From positions 1-64,000 of the forward strand of contig CAYULH010000005.1 of NCBI GenBank assembly GCA_964445645.1: a DNA stretch of 64,000 nt. The letters are read 5' to 3'. Below the pieces are notes generated by a model. That model had not been told where the DNA came from. It saw only the letters and a list, made by a program, of their open reading frames with translations, and did no database searches. Below, piece by piece: positions 16,753 through 25,176 of this stretch (position 1 is its first letter; the number at the start of each line of letters is the position of its first letter). The DNA is from Aureispira sp964445645 (GTDB taxonomy: Bacteria > Bacteroidota > Bacteroidia > Chitinophagales > Saprospiraceae). The translations under genes and the position numbers were made by a program.

Positions 16753-17664
16753 ATGAGAAAAAAAACTTCTTACTTTAAAAATCCCGAAAAAGACCAACAA
16801 ACCTTTAGAAATTGGATGCAGCGTTTGGAGCAGACCAATGGCTATTCTTACGAGCAATACACCCTAAAAACCAGTTTGGGCAATACTCAAGTATATGGCT
16901 TGAATACGACTGCCACCCATGCAGAAACCTTGGTGGTTTTTCCGGGGTTTAGAACCACGGCATTAATCTGGGATTTGGATAAGGGCTTGTTGCCACTCGC
17001 CAAAAAGTGTAGAATTTTTTTGGTGGAAACGAATGGGCAGCCCAATCTAAGCGAGGGCTATTCGCCTGCTGTTAAGTCCTTGGATTATGGCAAATGGGGC
17101 GCAGAAGTATTGGAACAATTGGACATAGAACAAGCCTATATTGCAGGGGCTTCCTTTGGTGGCTTGGTGTGTATGAAGGTGGCCTTGGTGGTGCCTCAAA
17201 AAATCAAAGCGGCCTTTTTGCTCAATCCCGGCTGTTTTAGAATGGTTTCGTTGGGGCTGACCAATTTGTTCTACAACCTCTTGCCAATGCTGCATCCTAC
17301 TGCCCAAAATATCCGCAAATTCTTAAACAAAGTTGTATTCTGCCCACCAGAACACCAGCTTTCGGCAGCAGCCGAAGCCCTGCTAATAGATTACCTCCAA
17401 TTGGCACTCACTCGGTACAAGGACAAGACCGAAAAGCCCTATTATATGGGCAATCAACTGAATGGCATCAAGGTCGATACTTATTTATTGGTAGGCGACA
17501 AGGATATTTTGATTCCGCCCCAAAAATCCATTCAAAATGCCAAAAAGCATTTGGGCAGTTATCTCAAGGAGGTGCATTTGTTTGAGCAGGTGGCACATGG
17601 CATAGAGTGTTATCCGCCTTGTATGCAGTATATAGAGCGTGTTATAGAGGAGCAATTTCAATAA
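16753..17664 (+). CDS. Alpha/beta-hydrolase fold protein
   Basis: The 303-residue protein has a nucleophile elbow GAS134FGG, an acid on the LLVGDKD loop (D249 or D251) and a histidine in VAH282G, completing a catalytic triad. VVFPGF at 61-66 supplies the oxyanion loop. No signal peptide is visible, so it is cytosolic. The cap region (165-235) is helical and moderately hydrophobic, consistent with an esterase or lipase-like substrate. The specific reaction is unknown. It follows the FadL-type porin with a hairpin between them, which hints at, but does not prove, use of hydrophobic esters. Confidence 0.8.
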   Translation: MRKKTSYFKNPEKDQQTFRNWMQRLEQTNGYSYEQYTLKTSLGNTQVYGLNTTATHAETLVVFPGFRTTALIWDLDKGLLPLAKKCRIFLVETNGQPNLSEGYSPAVKSLDYGKWGAEVLEQLDIEQAYIAGASFGGLVCMKVALVVPQKIKAAFLLNPGCFRMVSLGLTNLFYNLLPMLHPTAQNIRKFLNKVVFCPPEHQLSAAAEALLIDYLQLALTRYKDKTEKPYYMGNQLNGIKVDTYLLVGDKDILIPPQKSIQNAKKHLGSYLKEVHLFEQVAHGIECYPPCMQYIERVIEEQFQ

Positions 17665-17745
17665 TAATGGCCTAAAACTAGGATACACCACAATCTATTG
17701 CAATTGCATCTTTGTACAAGAAAGAAACCCTTAAAACTTGGATAG

Positions 17746-17976
17746 ATGTTGAATAAAAAAATACTGTGCTTGGTCTTGTTGTTTTTGTTGGGAATGGCTC
17801 ATTTGCAGGCACAATGCCTAGAATTGGAGCAAAAGCTAAACAAGCGCAACTTGTCTGAACAAATTGCCGAATGGAACGTCGCCCTGAAGCCAGTAACAGC
17901 CGATTTTGTGGAGCATTACAGTAGATTAGAAAGGGCAATTACTTATAGATGGACTGGATGTTCTTTTAATAATTGA
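17746..17976 (+). CDS. Small secreted protein, possibly truncated
   Basis: The 76-residue frame begins with a good signal peptide (MLNKK then hydrophobic, ending LQAQ) and continues with a charged helix of about 40 residues. The last dozen residues (YRWTGCSFNN) look unlike the rest. Its 3' end overlaps by 11 nt the end of the convergent DUF6922-like frame, so it may be the 5' remnant of a longer gene cut when that segment arrived. I do not recognise a family. Confidence 0.45.
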   Translation: MLNKKILCLVLLFLLGMAHLQAQCLELEQKLNKRNLSEQIAEWNVALKPVTADFVEHYSRLERAITYRWTGCSFNN

Positions 17977-18250
17977 AGTGTTTTGGGGTAGATTGTTGTA
18001 TAGTGAAGCATTTAAAATTAGTCTTAGCTATATCAAAATAAGTTGAGAAAAAGTTCAGTGATTTTTCGTCTAGACTCCTTATAAGCAAAATTTCATGTTT
18101 TATAAACTCCAAACCATAGTACTTTTTGATTATTTTCCATTCGTTGAGAGAACCTCTTTGAATGACTCGTTGAATTATAAAACGAGCATTTTTATCCCAG
18201 TCAAGTGTGTTGAGGTCAATATCCCAGAATAAATAATTTGGTAAATTTAT
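17966..18250 (-). pseudogene. DUF6922-like ORF lacking a normal start codon
   Basis: Reading the minus strand from 18253 to the TAA at 17966 gives an uninterrupted frame of about 94 residues. It starts (I)NLPNYLFWDIDL and contains DWDKNARFIIQRVIQRG, KKYYG, SLNFFSTYFDI and a terminal FNY. These are hallmarks of the DUF6922 family, small proteins often found upstream of AbiEii/AbiGii-type nucleotidyltransferase toxins in Bacteroidota (recalled, not searched). No ATG, GTG or TTG exists before the conserved core. Where ATG is expected the codon is ATA (18250-18248), and a TAA lies just upstream (18256-18254). It lies 41 nt behind pcrA on the same strand and no toxin partner is nearby. Either the start was mutated, or a rare AUA start or coupling is used. 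It is more AT-rich than its neighbours. Confidence 0.65.
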
Positions 18251-18294
18251 ATTTTAAAGTATTATTCTTATAATTTAGTTATTACAATAAAAGC

Positions 18295-20568
18295 CTAAGC
18301 CAAAACCTGTATACGAGCAAATTTGAGCATAATACGTTTTTCGCCTACGCCATCATCAAATAAAATGGTAGCCACCCGTGTACTTGCGCCCCCGTCAATG
18401 CTCACTACCTCTCCCGAACCAAAACGCTCGTGCAAGATTTTGACCCCCGGTACAATATCCGAAATAGGGCTGGCTTTGAAGTTGGCCATTCTTTGGGCTT
18501 GCTTGTTGTTGCTTTTGGACATCTGTTGGAATCGGCCAATGCCCTTGCGTGGGTGGATGGTGGAAACCTTGGCGCGTTTGGTAGCGGTGGACAAATCCAA
18601 ATACTCAGGCGAAATTTCCTCTAGGAAACGACTAGAATTATTATAAACCATATTGCCAAAGCGGTAACGGCTAGAGGCATAGGAGAGACTGAGCAACTGT
18701 TCGGCTCTGGTAACGGCCACATAAAACAAGCGGCGTTCTTCGTCTATAGCAGCACGGGCATTTTGGGACTTGAGCGACATCATCGAAGGAAACAAATTTT
18801 CCTCCAATCCCACAATAAATACCGACTTGAATTCCAAGCCTTTGGAGGAGTGGACAGACATGAGCTTGACCCGCTTCACCTCTTCTTCATCTTTATCAAT
18901 ATCAGTAAGCAAAACCACATTCTGCAAGTAACTCGCCAGCGATTTATCTTCAATATTGGTGTTGAATTCGTCAATTTCATCGTCTTCTACAAACGCCTTG
19001 ATACCATCGAGCAACTCCGTGACATTCTCTACTCGGTTTTGTGCTTCTTTGGTTTTTTCTTTCTTAATATCTTTGATAATTTCCGTCATCTTGACCACAT
19101 ACTTGGCCAAATCATAAGCCGAACTCTGCTCCATTTTCTGTTGAAACATCTCGATCATGCCTACAAATTGCTTGATGGAATTCTCGGTACGCTTGGGCAA
19201 TTCTGCATGTTGAATATTTTGCAAAATAGTCCAAAGCGATAAATTTTCACGCTCTGCAATGGTGGTTAATTTGAGCAAAGAAGTTGCGCCAATGCCTCTA
19301 GTGGGATAATTAATCACCCGTTTGAGTCCTTCCTCGTCTTTGGGATTGACAATGACCCGCAAATAGCCCAACACATCTTTAACCTCTTTTCTATCATAAA
19401 ACGAGGTGCCCCCATAAATCTTGTAAGGAATGCGTTGCCCTTTGAGCGCCTCCTCAAAAACCCTAGATTGAGCATTGGTTCTATAGAGAATAGCAAAATC
19501 ATCATTGCTTAGACGAAAGCGATTTTTTTGTTCTAACAATACATCTACCACTTGCTTGGCCTCGTCGGTATCGGTAGCCGCTCTCAACACCCGAATACGC
19601 TCGCCCGTTCCTTTGTCTGTAAAGATGGTTTTCTTGATTTGGCGGCTGTTTTTGGCAATAATATCGTTGGCAGCTTGTACAATATAGCTGGTAGAGCGGT
19701 AATTCTGCTCCAACTTAAATACGGTAATATCAGGAAAAGCTTTTTCAAAATCCAAAATATTCTGAATCGTAGCCCCCCGAAAGGCATAAATACTTTGGGC
19801 ATCATCGCCCACCACACAAATATTGCGCTCGCTCCCCGGATAATGAACCAACTTGCTGATAATAGCATATTGCAATTGATTGGTATCCTGAAACTCATCA
19901 ACTAAGACATATTTAAAACGCTCCCGATATTTTTCTAGTACTCCTTCTGGATTCTCATCGAGCAAACGGTGCATTTGATACAACAAATCATCAAAATCCA
20001 TAGCCCCAGACCGCATACACTTACGCACATACAATTCATAAATCTTGTAGATATAAGGCGTTTTGCGCTGCTTATCCTCCTTGATGCGGTCGGCATCCTT
20101 GGCATAGGCTTCGGGCGAAACGAGGTTATTTTTGGCCAAAGAGATGCGGCTGTACACGGCTCCTGCCGAATAAAGCTTGGGGTCTAGGCCATTTTTTTTG
20201 ATAATTTCAGTAATGGCGCTTTTGGCATCTTGGCTATCATAAATAGAAAAATCGGAAGGGTAGCCAATTTTGCCTGCCTCTGAGCGCAAGATGCGTGCAA
20301 AAATAGAGTGGAAGGTGCCAGCCCATATCTGGTTGCTACTGCTGCCAGCTACTTTGGCAATACGCTCTTTCATCTCTTTGGCGGCCTTGTTGGTAAAGGT
20401 GAGGGTGAGAATTTGCCAAGGCGGAACTCCTGTTTTGAGCAGGTGTGCAATTCTGTAGGTCAGCACCCGTGTTTTGCCCGAACCCGGCCCTGCAATAATG
20501 AGGGCAGGCCCTGTTTGGTGTACCACTGCTTTGCGCTGAATATCATTGAGTTCGTCTAAGTAGCTCAT
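18295..20568 (-). CDS. pcrA: UvrD/PcrA-type DNA helicase
   Basis: This superfamily 1A 3'-5' helicase acts in repair and replication. The 757 residues include the Q motif (LNDIQRKAV), Walker A GPGSGKT (27-33), TFTNKAAKEM (motif Ia), DEFQDTN (motif II), GDDAQSIYAFRGA (motif III), EQNYRS (motif IV), SVHSSKGLEF (motif V) and VAVTRAEQLL (motif VI). The C-terminal domain with HERFGSGEVV is the PcrA/UvrD Tudor-like domain that contacts RNA polymerase. PcrA and UvrD cannot be told apart with confidence. Confidence 0.94.
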   Translation of the reverse strand: MSYLDELNDIQRKAVVHQTGPALIIAGPGSGKTRVLTYRIAHLLKTGVPPWQILTLTFTNKAAKEMKERIAKVAGSSSNQIWAGTFHSIFARILRSEAGKIGYPSDFSIYDSQDAKSAITEIIKKNGLDPKLYSAGAVYSRISLAKNNLVSPEAYAKDADRIKEDKQRKTPYIYKIYELYVRKCMRSGAMDFDDLLYQMHRLLDENPEGVLEKYRERFKYVLVDEFQDTNQLQYAIISKLVHYPGSERNICVVGDDAQSIYAFRGATIQNILDFEKAFPDITVFKLEQNYRSTSYIVQAANDIIAKNSRQIKKTIFTDKGTGERIRVLRAATDTDEAKQVVDVLLEQKNRFRLSNDDFAILYRTNAQSRVFEEALKGQRIPYKIYGGTSFYDRKEVKDVLGYLRVIVNPKDEEGLKRVINYPTRGIGATSLLKLTTIAERENLSLWTILQNIQHAELPKRTENSIKQFVGMIEMFQQKMEQSSAYDLAKYVVKMTEIIKDIKKEKTKEAQNRVENVTELLDGIKAFVEDDEIDEFNTNIEDKSLASYLQNVVLLTDIDKDEEEVKRVKLMSVHSSKGLEFKSVFIVGLEENLFPSMMSLKSQNARAAIDEERRLFYVAVTRAEQLLSLSYASSRYRFGNMVYNNSSRFLEEISPEYLDLSTATKRAKVSTIHPRKGIGRFQQMSKSNNKQAQRMANFKASPISDIVPGVKILHERFGSGEVVSIDGGASTRVATILFDDGVGEKRIMLKFARIQVLA

Positions 20569-20637
20569 AGTAGAATTGCCGTTGTAAAAGGATGTTTTGA
20601 ACGATGAAAAAGTGAATTTATGGATAAAGGAGTGCTA

Positions 20638-20666
20638 CAAAAATACGGAATAATTTGTCCTGACAA
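20638..20666 (-). promoter_or_regulatory. Putative pcrA promoter
   Basis: On the minus strand TTG (20666-20664) and TATTTTTG (20645-20638) are 18 nt apart, matching the Bacteroidota TTG/TAnnTTTG consensus. They lie about 70 nt before the pcrA ATG. Confidence 0.5.
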
Positions 20667-20806
20667 GAAAAAAACAACCAAACAAAAAAAGAATTCTTAT
20701 ACCCGAATAATCCAAGAAGCCACCATAAGTTCTAGTAAAATCTTGTATTTTGTAGACGAAGTATTATTATTATAATTAAGATTTATTGTACTCTAAAAAA
20801 TGTCGT

Positions 20807-21142
20807 ATGCGTAGTTTATTTTTTGTTTTTTTAGGTTTGTTCTTGTTCAGTTGTGCTAGTTATGAAACCGAGCAGTTGTATGGCGATTGGCAAGGCGAAA
20901 CCATGGGCATGACGCTCAATGAAGATGGCACAGCCGAATTGCGCCTAGAGGGTGGTTCCAGAAAAGTAGAATGGCGTGATGCTGTTGGAAACGCCCTCGA
21001 AATTACTTCTGGTGGAAAAGTGATTATGTCCAATCTAACCGTCAAAAGTGTAACAGCCGATACACTAACCATCGAAACACGTGATATGGTTGGCAATCGT
21101 TCTGTTGGCGAAGTTATACACAAGATGGCACGTGTAAAGTAG
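20807..21142 (+). CDS. Small lipoprotein, lipocalin-like
   Basis: The ATG at 20807 opens a lipoprotein signal with lipobox LFSC (C16); a TTG seven codons earlier is less suitable. The mature 95 residues run as short beta strands (LYGDWQGETMGMTLNEDG, AELRLEGG, TLTIETRD). This pattern is seen in small Bacteroidota lipocalin-like lipoproteins, where GxW opens the barrel. Function is unknown. mutY starts 27 nt downstream and may share its transcript. Confidence 0.65.
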   Translation: MRSLFFVFLGLFLFSCASYETEQLYGDWQGETMGMTLNEDGTAELRLEGGSRKVEWRDAVGNALEITSGGKVIMSNLTVKSVTADTLTIETRDMVGNRSVGEVIHKMARVK

Positions 21143-21169
21143 TGCCGCTTTTTCCAAAAGAATCTGTTT

Positions 21170-22252
21170 ATGAAAGAAATACCTGCGGCGGAACAGAAAT
21201 TTTTTACCCGTCAGTTGTTGGATTGGTACCAGCCAAGCGATCGACCTATGCCTTGGAAGGCCATCAAGAATCCTTACTTTATATGGTTGTCCGAAATTAT
21301 TTTGCAACAAACTAGAGTAGAGCAGGGGTTGCCGTATTATCTTAGGTTTACCCAGCAATATCCAACGGTTAGCGATTTGGCTGAGGCCCCAGAAGATGCT
21401 GTTCTGAAGCTGTGGGAAGGCTTGGGCTATTATTCGCGGGCTCGCAATTTGCACGCAGCAGCCAAGCATATACAGGAGGTACACGGAGGTGTTTTTCCGA
21501 GTACGTACAAGGATATACGTGCCCTCAAGGGGGTAGGGGAGTACACGGCCGCAGCGATTGCCTCTTTTGCGTATGATTTGCCGTATGCGGTGGTGGACGG
21601 CAATGTATACCGAGTGTTGGCGCGTTTTTTTGGAATAGATACGCCCATTGATAGCACGGCGGGCAAGAAAGAATTTCGAGCCTTGGCCGATGCCTTGTTG
21701 GCGACTGACCGAGCGGCCGACTATAATCAGGCGATTATGGATTTTGGGGCGACGGTGTGTATGCCCAAGAACCCTTTGTGTAGTGTTTGCCCCTTGCAGA
21801 GTCGCTGTCAGGCTTGGTACAGCCAAACCATTGAGCAATTGCCTGTAAAGGCCAAAAAAATCAAGAAACGTCCCCGTTATTTTTATTATTTAGTAATCAA
21901 TCACGGCGAGCAGGTGTATGTGCGTAAGCGTCCAGAGGGCGATGTGTGGGCAGGCTTGTATGATTTTCCATTGATAGAATTGGAGCAATTGGTGGAGGGG
22001 ATGTTTTTGGCAGATGCACTGGCTTCAACGGCTTTTTGGCAAGTAAACATTGCGCCCAAGCCTTTGCAGATTCAGCAGGTTTCTAAATTGTACAAACAGA
22101 CCTTGAGTCATCAACATATTCATGCAATATTTATAGAAATGCAGGCTGGAGCAGAGTATTTTATGGAAAACCCTGACTTTTTAGCAATAGAACGGAAAAA
22201 AATTAAGAACTTTGCTTTTCCTAAATTGATTGGCCGTTATCTCGGTCATTAG
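21170..22252 (+). CDS. mutY: A/G-specific adenine DNA glycosylase MutY
   Basis: MutY removes adenine mispaired with 8-oxoguanine. The HhH-GPD domain holds the catalytic E42 (SEIILQQT), the helix-hairpin-helix LKGVGEYTA (119-127) and D143 (VVDGNVYRV). The [4Fe-4S] ligands C197-x6-C204-x2-C207-x5-C213 follow. The C-terminal third is the NUDIX-like 8-oxoG recognition domain (VRKRPEGDVWAGLYDFP). At 360 residues it is full length. Confidence 0.95.
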   Translation: MKEIPAAEQKFFTRQLLDWYQPSDRPMPWKAIKNPYFIWLSEIILQQTRVEQGLPYYLRFTQQYPTVSDLAEAPEDAVLKLWEGLGYYSRARNLHAAAKHIQEVHGGVFPSTYKDIRALKGVGEYTAAAIASFAYDLPYAVVDGNVYRVLARFFGIDTPIDSTAGKKEFRALADALLATDRAADYNQAIMDFGATVCMPKNPLCSVCPLQSRCQAWYSQTIEQLPVKAKKIKKRPRYFYYLVINHGEQVYVRKRPEGDVWAGLYDFPLIELEQLVEGMFLADALASTAFWQVNIAPKPLQIQQVSKLYKQTLSHQHIHAIFIEMQAGAEYFMENPDFLAIERKKIKNFAFPKLIGRYLGH

Positions 22253-22630
22253 GAAGTATTTTAGCCTATTTTGAAGTGGGTGAACAAAAAAGTGAAAAAA
22301 AATACGTGTTTTTATTAGATGTAATCTAATAGTTCAAAAGCATAAAATAGGGGGCTGTTTTTTTCTCACAAAAAGGCAACAAAAAAAAATAATTGCCCGT
22401 TGAAGGAAAACAGCCAACCACAATTAATCGTTTATACAATTAGCTAAAACACTTAGACCGATTGATTGCTTGGCTTTTGAAGAGGTTATTTTAGAAGTAT
22501 ATTTCGTTTAATATGATTTGTCTTTCTTGAACAACTTCAGTATATTTAAAACAAGTTCATCACTCAAGTAAGTGTGCATTAATACAATAAGAACAACGGC
22601 ACATTTGCTTTTTAACAGTATTACATCAAC
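22253..22630. other. Gene-free spacer mutY to ssb
   Basis: No gene is visible in these 378 nt. Arms GGCTGTTTT (22353-22361) and AAAACAGCC (22407-22415) can pair around an A-rich loop that itself contains a small GGCAA/TTGCC stem, possibly ending mutY. A promoter candidate for ssb lies at 22477-22505. Confidence 0.45.
22477..22505 (+). promoter_or_regulatory. Putative ssb-gldE-gldD promoter
   Basis: TTG (22477-22479), an 18-nt spacer and TATATTTC (22498-22505) give a near match to TTG/TAnnTTTG, with the last G replaced by C. It lies about 125 nt before the ssb ATG. Confidence 0.35.
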
Positions 22631-23041
22631 ATGGTAAACAAGGTTACTTTAATTGGTCGATTGGGAAAAGATCCAGAGGTACGTACATTAGACAGCGGCA
22701 CTAATATTGCCAAATTTTCATTGGCAACCGACGAATCGTATAAGGACAAGAATGGAGAGTGGCAAACCCAGACAGAATGGCATAATATCATTCTTTGGAG
22801 AGGGTTGGCAGAGCGTGCGGAACAAACTTTGCGTAAGGGTGTATTGGTTTATTTAGAAGGAAAATTGACCAGCCGTTCTTGGCAAGATGACCAAGGCAAT
22901 ACCAATTATATCACAGAAGTGCGTGGCAACTATTTCCGTGTATTACAAAAAGAAACCAATGGCAATAAGGCAGCTACCACTGCTGCAGCTCCTACTACCA
23001 CTCCTACAGCGGTAGATTCGGAAGATGATTTGCCATTTTAA
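22631..23041 (+). CDS. ssb: Single-stranded DNA-binding protein
   Basis: The OB fold (1-108) shows NKVTLIGRLGKDPEVR, the W-rich TEWHNIILW strand and YLEGKLTSRSW. A low-complexity A/T linker follows, and the acidic tip EDDLPF recruits repair and replication partners. The 136 residues are typical. Placement directly before gldE is an arrangement common in Bacteroidota. A terminator follows, so gldE expression partly depends on readthrough or another promoter. Confidence 0.95.
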   Translation: MVNKVTLIGRLGKDPEVRTLDSGTNIAKFSLATDESYKDKNGEWQTQTEWHNIILWRGLAERAEQTLRKGVLVYLEGKLTSRSWQDDQGNTNYITEVRGNYFRVLQKETNGNKAATTAAAPTTTPTAVDSEDDLPF

Positions 23042-23064
23042 TTTTAAGAAACAGCCATCAATTG

Positions 23065-23104
23065 CCAAGTATTCTGACATAAACAGAATACTTGGTCTTT
23101 TTTT
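23065..23104 (+). terminator. ssb terminator
   Basis: A 12-bp perfect stem (23065-23076 with 23084-23095) with a 7-nt loop is followed by TCTTTTTTT. It ends 17 nt before the gldE start, so it may attenuate rather than end the operon. Confidence 0.85.
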
Positions 23105-23121
23105 AACTAATCTACGATCTC

Positions 23122-24501
23122 TTGGAAACCGAGCCTAGTCATATACTTGATTGGTATCAATATGCTCCCCTCTTGTTCAGTGGTTCGCCCACTGTGTTAC
23201 TACTCAATAGCCTAGCTATTATTTTTTTGCTAATTTGTTCAGGATTACTATCAGGGTCAGAAGTAGCGTATTTCTCCTTAGATCATCGTGATAAGGGAGA
23301 TTTAATTGAAGAACAAAGTGTATCAGCAGCCCGCATTTTGGACTTACTGGAGAAGCCACGCTATTTGCTTTCTACTATTCTTATAGCCAATAATGTAGTG
23401 AATATTGCTATTATTTTGGTTTCTAATTCGCTCCTACAGTCACTGCTGCCCAGCAATCTGAATTACTACCTCAATCTTATTATTACCGTTGGTTTAGTAA
23501 CCTTTTTATTGGTGTTATTTGGAGAAGTAGCCCCCAAGGTATACGCCAACCAAAATAATATGCGTATTGCTCGTATTATGAGTACGCCGCTGATTTTGTT
23601 TAGAACTTTGTTTACGGGTATTAGCTGGTTGCTGGTCAATAGTACCGAATCTGTAGAAAATCGTTTGCGGAACAAACTCAGCCCTAATTCTGTGACCCAA
23701 GAAGATATTGCAAGTGCGATAGAATTGACGGTCAAAGACAATAAACACGCCGAGCAGGACGTAGATATGTTGAAGGGTATTATTCGATTTGGCAATACTA
23801 CGGTCGCCGATATTATGAAGCCTCGTATGAAGGTGGTGGCACTAGACATTCAATCTTCTTTTGAGGAGGTGCTAAAAGTGTTTAGAGAAAAGCCTTATTC
23901 TAGGATTCCTATTTATGAGGAGGATTTGGACAATATTAGAGGGGTTATCCACGCCAAAGATTTATTGGAGCATTTGCACAAGGAAAAATTTGAGGATTGG
24001 CATGAGCTGATGCGCCCGCCATTGGTAGCGCCAGAGCGCAAGAAAATTGATAGCTTGTTTAATGATTTTCAGGAAAAGCGCACGCACATGGCTATTGTGG
24101 TGGATGAGTATGGCGGTACTAAGGGGATTGTGACGATGGAAGATGTATTGGAGGAAATTGTAGGGGAGATATTGGATGAATTTGACAAGGTGGAAGAGGA
24201 AAACTACGAGCAAATTAATGAATATACCTATGATTTTAACGGAAGTATACCCATTAGTGAGATTTGTAGAATCTTGGATTTGCGTTCCGACTACTTTGAT
24301 GATGTGCGAGAGGGGGCAGAAACGATTGCAGGCTTGATGCTGGTATTGCACGGCATGTTGCCCAAGGTGAATGCACGGGTAGAATGCAAAAATTGTGAAT
24401 TGATTACCGTTGCTGCTTCTAAGCGCAGAATAGAAAAGGTGCGTCTGATTTTGCCTCAAGTGGATGAAACTTCCATTTCGGAAACCACAGAAAGTGCTTA
24501 G
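23122..24501 (+). CDS. gldE: Gliding motility-associated CNNM/CBS protein GldE
   Basis: The inner-membrane protein has an N-terminal DUF21/CNNM domain with about four helices (about 27-190) and the conserved LSGSEVAYFSL segment. A CBS pair (about 215-340) with EYGGTKGIVTMEDVLEEIVGEI is followed by a C-terminal CorC-HlyC transport domain. It resembles magnesium/cobalt efflux proteins. The name GldE rests on position between ssb and gldD, the arrangement known from gliding flavobacteria. No ATG is available near the N-terminus, so a TTG at 23122 is the likely start. It gives 459 residues. Confidence 0.87.
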   Translation: METEPSHILDWYQYAPLLFSGSPTVLLLNSLAIIFLLICSGLLSGSEVAYFSLDHRDKGDLIEEQSVSAARILDLLEKPRYLLSTILIANNVVNIAIILVSNSLLQSLLPSNLNYYLNLIITVGLVTFLLVLFGEVAPKVYANQNNMRIARIMSTPLILFRTLFTGISWLLVNSTESVENRLRNKLSPNSVTQEDIASAIELTVKDNKHAEQDVDMLKGIIRFGNTTVADIMKPRMKVVALDIQSSFEEVLKVFREKPYSRIPIYEEDLDNIRGVIHAKDLLEHLHKEKFEDWHELMRPPLVAPERKKIDSLFNDFQEKRTHMAIVVDEYGGTKGIVTMEDVLEEIVGEILDEFDKVEEENYEQINEYTYDFNGSIPISEICRILDLRSDYFDDVREGAETIAGLMLVLHGMLPKVNARVECKNCELITVAASKRRIEKVRLILPQVDETSISETTESA

Positions 24502-24541
24502 TGCTGTTTTTTTATTATTTCTGATACAAACAAATAAGTGT

Positions 24542-25168
24542 ATGCCCATCGTAAAATGGATAATAGTTGGCTGCTTGGCTTGGTTGATGATAAGCTGTGA
24601 GGAGGAGCGTTTGCCTATTCCCAAACCTAGAACTTATCCCAAAGTAGATTATCCCACAAGAAATTATGTTTCCTTGGACAAGAACTATTGTGCCTTCACT
24701 TTTGAATACCCTGACTACATGGTTTTTGAACGTGATAGCACCTTAATCAATCAAAAAGCCAAGCACCCTTGTTGGTTTATATTGCGGGTACCCAGTCTCA
24801 ATGGGAGCATTCATTTTACGTATACGGATATTGGCGGAAAAAATACAACCGATAATTTGCTCAAAATTATTGAAGATTCGTACACGCTTACCGAAAAACA
24901 CAACATCAAGGCCACAGGGCGCACCGAAACCCCTTTTACAGATAAAGAGCGTGATTTGTTTGGAATTACCTATGAGGTAGATGGCAATGTAGCTTCGCCC
25001 TATCATTTTGTAGTGACCGATAGTTTGCAACATGCGGTTTGGGCTTCTTTGTATTTTAATAGCCAACCTAATGCCGATTCTTTGGCCCCCATCACGGCCT
25101 TTGTTCAGAAAGATATGGAACATATTGTTAATACTATTCGTTGGAATACCATAGAAGAGCATCAATAG
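24542..25168 (+). CDS. gldD: Gliding motility lipoprotein GldD
   Basis: The ATG at 24542 gives a lipoprotein signal with lipobox MISC (C19). A longer frame from 24464 only overlaps gldE. The mature part opens with the family hallmark PKPRTYPKVDYP and contains FEYPDY and CWFILRVPSLNGSIHFTY. In Flavobacterium GldD is essential for gliding and T9SS-dependent surface secretion. It follows gldE by 40 nt and precedes rlmB by 8 nt, so the three are likely co-transcribed. Confidence 0.9.
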   Translation: MPIVKWIIVGCLAWLMISCEEERLPIPKPRTYPKVDYPTRNYVSLDKNYCAFTFEYPDYMVFERDSTLINQKAKHPCWFILRVPSLNGSIHFTYTDIGGKNTTDNLLKIIEDSYTLTEKHNIKATGRTETPFTDKERDLFGITYEVDGNVASPYHFVVTDSLQHAVWASLYFNSQPNADSLAPITAFVQKDMEHIVNTIRWNTIEEHQ

Positions 25169-25176
25169 CGTATTGT

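Noticed and set aside
18763..19242. A 159-codon plus-strand frame inside pcrA
   Set aside because: It is antisense to conserved helicase sequence and shows no domain or plausible start context.
18763..20568. pcrA plus the DUF6922-like frame as a defence module
   Set aside because: The helicase is a standard UvrD/PcrA with its RNA polymerase-binding tail, and no nuclease or toxin partner is present.
21065..21838. A 257-codon minus-strand frame over mutY
   Set aside because: It mirrors the MutY coding sequence, whose catalytic residues and iron-sulfur cysteines are intact; the antisense product has no recognisable domain.
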